The notes under the pieces were generated by a model, which did no database searches, was not told where the DNA came from, and worked only from the letters and a program-made list of their open reading frames with translations. From assembly GCA_035764655.1 (NCBI GenBank), contig DASTYU010000209.1, forward strand, positions 1-9,664: a stretch of 9,664 bases of DNA. The letters run 5' to 3'. The DNA comes from DASTYU01 sp035764655. Its GTDB lineage: Bacteria > Chloroflexota > Limnocylindria > Limnocylindrales > CSP1-4. The position numbers were made by a program, and so were the translations under genes. Below, piece after piece: positions 7,243 to 9,664 of the stretch (position 1 is the first letter of the stretch; each line of letters begins with the position of its first letter).

Positions 7243-7249
7243 CCTCCTT
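7243..7249 (-). promoter_or_regulatory. Ribosome binding site for the DGPF/YCII gene
   Basis: AAGGAGG, five bases before GTG 7237 on the - strand. It is the strongest such site in the window and decides the GTG start. Confidence 0.8.
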
Positions 7250-7274
7250 GCACCGTCGAGAGAAGTCTCTCTCA

Positions 7275-7315
7275 CCCGAGATGTCGAAGCCGGGCCGGCC
7301 GGTTTCGACATCGGG
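7275..7315. promoter_or_regulatory. Palindromic two-way promoter or operator with TGTCGAA on both strands
   Basis: In the gap between divergent genes lies an inverted repeat: GATGTCGAAGCCGG (7280-7293), a five-base centre, then CCGGTTTCGACATC (7299-7312), pairing over 14 positions with one G-T. CCC and GGG extend it outside a two-base bulge. Each strand therefore reads TGTCGAA, then CGACAT 17 bases on. TGTCGA is the -35-like motif I recall for ECF42 sigma factors, and such a gene is next door. Read on +, the start of transcription would fall near 7318 just before the DUF4287 gene; read on -, near 7274 before the YCII-sigma operon. A repressor operator or a transcribed hairpin are alternatives. 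Confidence 0.6.
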
Positions 7316-7332
7316 ATCGAAGGAGAACCGCG

Positions 7333-7872
7333 ATGATTGCCGTGATGCCGCCCGAAACGAACCGCCCGACGCCAGCCCAGGACCGCGGTTACTGGTTCGG
7401 GTTGCTCGACGAGTGGGGCGCTCCGGGCCGCCCGTACCGTGAGATCGCCGACTGGCTCACCGCCGAGCAAGGGCTCAGCGCCTGGTGGGCCCAGAAGATC
7501 ATCGTGGAGTACGAGCAGGCGCGCGGCCTGCGCGATGCCGGCCGGCGCCGCGATGGAACGTTCGCCGCAGGCGCAAGCCGAACGATCGGTGCGGACGCCG
7601 AACGGGTTCGCAGGGCGTTCCTGGACGCGGCGCTTCGCGACCGGTGGCTCCCCGGCGTCGGCGCCGAGGTGCGATCCGGCGAAGGGGGCCGCGCCGTGCG
7701 CCTCGCCCTCGCGGACGGCACGCGCCTGCTTGCCACGCTGGACGTAACCGGACCATCGCGGACCGCCGTGGCGCTGGAGCAGTCGCGCATGACGGATCCG
7801 GCGGCCGTCGCCCCGGCGAAGGCCTACTGGAGGGAGCGCCTCGACGCGCTCAGGGCCCTTCTCGAGCAATGA
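7333..7872 (+). CDS. DUF4287 domain protein with SRPBCC-like C-terminal half
   Basis: A 179-residue soluble protein. Residues 16-70 match DUF4287: GYWFGLLDEWGA, YREIADWLTAEQGLSAWWAQKIIVEYEQARG in sequence order, with the conserved WWAQ (51-54) and YE near 60-61. Residues 82-178 resemble a short SRPBCC/START-type domain: SRTIGADAERVRRAFLD, then strands through DGTRLLATLDV and TAVALEQSRM, ending with AKAYWRERLDALRALL, a usual last helix. The biochemical role is unknown. ATG 7333 follows AAGGAG (7320-7325) by seven bases. It is divergent from the YCII-sigma operon across the palindrome at 7275-7315, so it may belong to the sigma factor's regulon (inference). Its 3' end overlaps the second YCII-like gene, on the opposite strand, by 23 bases. 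Confidence 0.87.
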   Translation: MIAVMPPETNRPTPAQDRGYWFGLLDEWGAPGRPYREIADWLTAEQGLSAWWAQKIIVEYEQARGLRDAGRRRDGTFAAGASRTIGADAERVRRAFLDAALRDRWLPGVGAEVRSGEGGRAVRLALADGTRLLATLDVTGPSRTAVALEQSRMTDPAAVAPAKAYWRERLDALRALLEQ

Positions 7873-8221
7873 CGATCTCGCCCGCGGCCGTGAACCAGCG
7901 AGCCCCCTTCACCGCCAACCGGCCGGCCTTGACCATCGGATCTTCGTTGGCCAGGGCGAGCGCCTCCTCCAGCGGGACGCCGTAGATCCCGATGCCGCGG
8001 TAGGTGATGTCGGTCTGCTCGTCCAACGGCCCGTTGGCGAGCAGGATTCCCCTCCGCTTCAGGCTGCGCAGGTGCGTGAGGTGCTCGACCTGCAGCCGGT
8101 CGAGATCCTCGTCGCTGAACTCGGGGGCGTCCGGCGGCCGGACCAGGAAGATGACGGTGCGCTCGTCGAACTGCTCAGGGACGAGCGCGTCACCGTCAGG
8201 GTAGGTGTCGCCCGGGCTCAA
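7850..8221 (-). CDS. YciI-like protein (YCII-related domain)
   Basis: A 123-residue YCII-related protein of the YciI branch, distinct from the DGPF protein nearby. Landmarks are RTVIFLVRPPDAP, LQVEHLTHLRSLKRRGILLANGPL with conserved His47, and NEDPMVKAGRLAVKGARWF, matching the family's D-P-x(2-3)-AG region. The family has a small dimeric ferredoxin-like fold with a pocket containing the His and Asp; its reactions are poorly known. The frame is open up to GTG 8278, deep inside the DoxX-like gene. I prefer TTG 8221, which overlaps the DoxX-like stop codon as TTGA and keeps only a short lead before the domain; neither start has a good ribosome binding site. It is probably co-transcribed and translationally coupled with the DoxX-like gene. 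Its end overlaps the DUF4287 gene tail-to-tail by 23 bases. Confidence 0.83.
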   Translation of the reverse strand: MSPGDTYPDGDALVPEQFDERTVIFLVRPPDAPEFSDEDLDRLQVEHLTHLRSLKRRGILLANGPLDEQTDITYRGIGIYGVPLEEALALANEDPMVKAGRLAVKGARWFTAAGEIVIAREGP

Positions 8222-8979
8222 CTCGTCGAGGGCTCGGGTCCGGGGTCGCCCGATGACGCTACGCGTTGCTGCCTCCACGGCGTGCCGAGCAAGGGCAGCA
8301 GGTAGCGATCAAGCCCGTAATAGCCGGCGACCTTCCAGGCAAGCATCAGGCCGACCGCCAAGGTGAACATGATCGGGTTGGTCGAGGCCGAGCCGGCGAG
8401 CAGGAACGACATGTTCATCATCGCGCCGAAGAACGCGGCGATGCCGGTCAGTGCTCCGACCAGGATGCCGAGGCCGACGGCCATCTCGCCGAACGTGATG
8501 ACGTACGTCATCCAGCGTTCGGCGCCGTTATCGATCAGGAACTGCAGGAACGTGCGATACCACTCGTAGGTGATCGACGGCCGGCCTTCCTCCGGGATCG
8601 CGACCGCGTTCTGCCAGTAGCCGAGGATCGCCGTTCCGGCATCGGCGCCGACCCACGCTGGGTCGTTGAACTTGTGCCAGCCAGCCTCGAGCCACGCGAA
8701 ACCGACGAACAGGCGGATCGGGAGCCAGAACAGCCCGGCTCGCGGGTTGCCGAAGAGGAACCGCGTGAACGCCGGACCTTCGACCTCGATGTTCTCCGCG
8801 TCAGGCTCATCCCGGAGGCTGAAGAGGGTGATCAAGAGCAGGATGAACGCGAGCCAGAACGCGACCGTGACGACCTGACTGACCGTGCCCTCGAGGACGA
8901 ACCAGGGGTTCACGAGCAGGAACAACAGAATGGCCGTCACCGCGCCGATCGGAACGGCAAGGCTCCGGAGCATCGCCAT
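8218..8979 (-). CDS. DoxX/DoxD-like integral membrane protein
   Basis: A 253-residue membrane protein with about six helices: near 9-24, 35-54, 84-100, 157-175, 178-196 and 201-220. The part from FWLPIRLFVGFAWLEAGWHKF (84-104, in order) to MLAWKVAGYYGLDRYLLPLLGTPW resembles DoxX/DoxD proteins, the membrane subunit type known from thiosulfate:quinone oxidoreductase and related oxidative-stress complexes. The loop at 105-150 (GYWQNAVAIPEEGRPSITYEWY region) is extracytoplasmic or intramembrane. The first 80 residues, with two extra helices, are an addition to the minimal four-helix DoxX core. Nothing in the sequence fixes the substrate. ATG 8979 follows a near-perfect GGGAGGTGAT; the frame is open to 9027 but that extension has no such site. 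It leads a two-gene unit with the YciI-like gene. Confidence 0.85.
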   Translation of the reverse strand: MAMLRSLAVPIGAVTAILLFLLVNPWFVLEGTVSQVVTVAFWLAFILLLITLFSLRDEPDAENIEVEGPAFTRFLFGNPRAGLFWLPIRLFVGFAWLEAGWHKFNDPAWVGADAGTAILGYWQNAVAIPEEGRPSITYEWYRTFLQFLIDNGAERWMTYVITFGEMAVGLGILVGALTGIAAFFGAMMNMSFLLAGSASTNPIMFTLAVGLMLAWKVAGYYGLDRYLLPLLGTPWRQQRVASSGDPGPEPSTS

Positions 8980-8982
8980 GGC

Positions 8983-8992
8983 ATCACCTCCC
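8983..8992 (-). promoter_or_regulatory. Ribosome binding site for the DoxX-like gene
   Basis: GGGAGGTGAT on the - strand, ending three bases before ATG 8979 (GGAGG core seven bases before it). It matches the 16S tail almost fully and decides this start over the upstream in-frame one at 9027. Confidence 0.82.
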
Positions 8993-8994
8993 GC

Positions 8995-9022
8995 GCATGC
9001 CGGTGCCGCATTGACGGCATGC
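8995..9022 (-). promoter_or_regulatory. Inverted repeat in the leader of the DoxX-like gene
   Basis: GCATGCC (8995-9001) and GGCATGC (9016-9022) form a 7-bp inverted repeat with a 14-base spacer. It begins two bases beyond the ribosome binding site of the DoxX-like gene. It could be an operator or a leader hairpin that affects access to that site. No clear -35/-10 pair was seen upstream on the - strand. Confidence 0.35.
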
Positions 9023-9174
9023 CGCACGCGGATTCACGGTACTACGAGTCTCGACGTTCGGAAAGGCGATCAGAAACCTCCCTCCGGCACTTGCGCGCCG
9101 CGTTAGCGATCAGCAGTGTGGACGGCGAGGAACTGGCTGGTTGCGCGTCTCGTCGCGTTCGGCCGAGGCCGGGC

Positions 9175-9191
9175 CGATCGTCGAACGATCG
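9175..9191. promoter_or_regulatory. Short palindrome in the divergent gap
   Basis: CGATCGT and ACGATCG flank a three-base centre, giving a 17-base palindrome between the DoxX-like gene and the small + strand gene. Size and placement would suit a dimeric regulator's operator. No regulator is identified, and such words occur by chance in GC-rich DNA. Confidence 0.3.
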
Positions 9192-9194
9192 CCG

Positions 9195-9215
9195 CGCTGA
9201 GCGTGGTCGAAGGGG
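9195..9215 (+). repeat. REP-like sequence CGCTGAGCGTGGTCGAAGGG
   Basis: CGCTGAGCGTGGTCGAAGGG (then one more G) resembles the CTGAGCxxxGTCGAAGG words that I recall as dispersed intergenic repeats in many high-GC genomes. Only one copy is in this window, so repetition here is not shown. Its right end overlaps the ribosome binding site of the small gene at 9222. Confidence 0.4.
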
Positions 9216-9221
9216 AGAACC

Positions 9222-9377
9222 ATGCGCACCTTGGCACGTCCCGAGCTCGGACGAGCCCTGCTCGTCCTGCTGATCGTCCTGGCGGCAATGGCCGTGGCAA
9301 CGGCAGTCTTCGGATGGGACGCCACCGGCGCGTCCTATGAGATCGTGCCGGATCCGGCTGGGGCCTTGCCCTTCTAG
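9222..9377 (+). CDS. Possible 51-residue single-helix membrane peptide
   Basis: ATG 9222 follows GGGGAG (9212-9217) by four bases and reads to TAG 9375-9377. The 51-residue product has a basic start (MRTLARPELGR), one membrane helix (about 12-30, ALLVLLIVLAAMAVATAVF) and a 20-residue mainly uncharged tail ending GALPF. Most codons end in G or C, as in nearby genes. A hairpin without a T run follows ten bases after the stop. It is divergent from the DoxX-like gene. No family is recognised. The doubt is that the ribosome binding site coincides with a REP-like word and short hydrophobic frames arise by chance in such DNA. Confidence 0.5.
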   Translation: MRTLARPELGRALLVLLIVLAAMAVATAVFGWDATGASYEIVPDPAGALPF

Positions 9378-9386
9378 GACAGGCAA

Positions 9387-9413
9387 GCGCACCCGCCGCA
9401 GGCATGGGTGCGC
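9387..9413 (+). terminator. Hairpin after the small membrane peptide gene
   Basis: GCGCACCC (9387-9394) pairs perfectly with GGGTGCGC (9406-9413) around an 11-base loop, ten bases after the TAG. It has no T run, so intrinsic termination would be weak. Confidence 0.4.
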
Positions 9414-9560
9414 CGACTTCGCGGCCATTCAGGTGGTGAATGCCATGGAAGCAACATCGCCTCGCGCTTCCCGGATATTCGCCTCGTGAATAGACGCAAC
9501 GCCTGAGCTGGTCGATCCCGCACGGGGGCGCACCACGCCCCGCTCGGAGCTTCCATCCCA

Positions 9561-9591
9561 TTCGCTGCGTGCATGCCCGGCACGCAGCGAA
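9561..9591. terminator. Perfect 12-bp stem-loop, terminator-like
   Basis: TTCGCTGCGTGC (9561-9572) and GCACGCAGCGAA (9580-9591) are perfect reverse complements with a seven-base loop. No T run follows on either strand, so this may be a rho-independent-like terminator of weak type, a processed RNA end, or part of a structured RNA. Confidence 0.45.
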
Positions 9592-9664
9592 CACCCCCGC
9601 CCCACGGCAGGCGGACTCGGGCGTTACCCTTCTGGCGCTGAAACCCGTTGACGTGTCAGTTGGA

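Larger units (their letters stand above)
9378..9664. other. Non-coding, hairpin-rich stretch to the window edge
   Basis: No convincing gene is seen in these 287 bases on either strand. They hold four inverted repeats in a row: 9387-9413 (8 bp), 9426-9442 (CATTCA/TGAATG, 6 bp), 9525-9541 (GGGGCG/CGCCCC, 6 bp) and 9561-9591 (12 bp). A TTGACG at 9648 could be the -35 box of a promoter for a gene beyond the window, but its -10 region is not visible. Confidence 0.5.

Noticed and set aside
6870..7253. N-terminal extension of the sigma factor to 7253
   Set aside because: The extension is Arg-rich and lies out of frame over the DGPF/YCII gene. GTG 6869 with the GTGA overlap gives the normal sigma region 2 start.
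8222..8278. Longer YciI-like protein from GTG 8278
   Set aside because: It would add 19 basic, unconserved-looking residues overlapping the DoxX-like gene and has no ribosome binding site. It cannot be fully excluded.
8266..9273. 335-residue open frame on the + strand opposite the DoxX-like gene
   Set aside because: It is highly charged (Arg, Glu, Asp, Gln) with no fold-like pattern; the other strand encodes clear membrane helices with a strong ribosome binding site.
9103..9594. 163-residue - strand frame at the right end
   Set aside because: It is rich in Arg, Pro, Ala and Cys, has no helix or domain pattern and crosses the hairpin-rich stretch and the better-supported small + strand frame.

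Overview
The window is GC-rich bacterial chromosome with tightly packed genes, mostly good Shine-Dalgarno sites and a strong preference for G or C at third codon positions. The gene mix suggests a high-GC Chloroflexota (Limnocylindria-like) or, less likely, an actinobacterium: TadE/TadG-type pilus proteins with PKD and PASTA domains, a small DTGIR-ending lipoprotein, and an ECF sigma factor paired with a DGPF/YCII protein. This placement is an inference from protein character, not from a marker gene.

Left part (1-2966) is the end of a Tad/Flp pilus locus. It opens with the 3' end of a TadG-like gene, closed by a strong hairpin terminator (248-271). A three-gene operon follows on the + strand: a TadE-like pseudopilin fused to PKD and PASTA domains, a plain TadE-like pseudopilin, and a TadG-like protein with a Tad N-terminal helix. 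All three are predicted to sit in the cell envelope. A GC-rich hairpin at 2930-2966 separates this operon from the next, convergent gene.

Middle part (2976-5670) holds housekeeping and accessory genes: a small lipoprotein (-), then on the + strand a HAD-type hydrolase, a small four-helix membrane protein and a cytoplasmic-looking glycerophosphodiester phosphodiesterase. The last of these overlaps tail-to-tail with the next gene.

Right-centre part (5625-8979) is a regulatory module. On the - strand a DGPF/YCII protein gene overlaps, by the four bases GTGA, an ECF sigma factor with a long C-terminal extension (ECF42 type). On the + strand, divergent from it, is a DUF4287 plus SRPBCC-like protein. 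The 95-base gap between them contains a near-perfect palindrome carrying TGTCGAA on both strands. This resembles the TGTCGA motif I recall for ECF42 promoters, so the sigma factor may drive both itself and the divergent gene from one two-way promoter. A second YCII-like gene and a DoxX-like membrane protein gene form another - strand pair just beyond.

Right end (8980-9664) has a possible 51-residue membrane peptide gene with a REP-like sequence at its ribosome binding site, then a non-coding stretch rich in hairpins, including a perfect 12-bp stem. No tRNA, rRNA, CRISPR array, transposase or integrase was seen.
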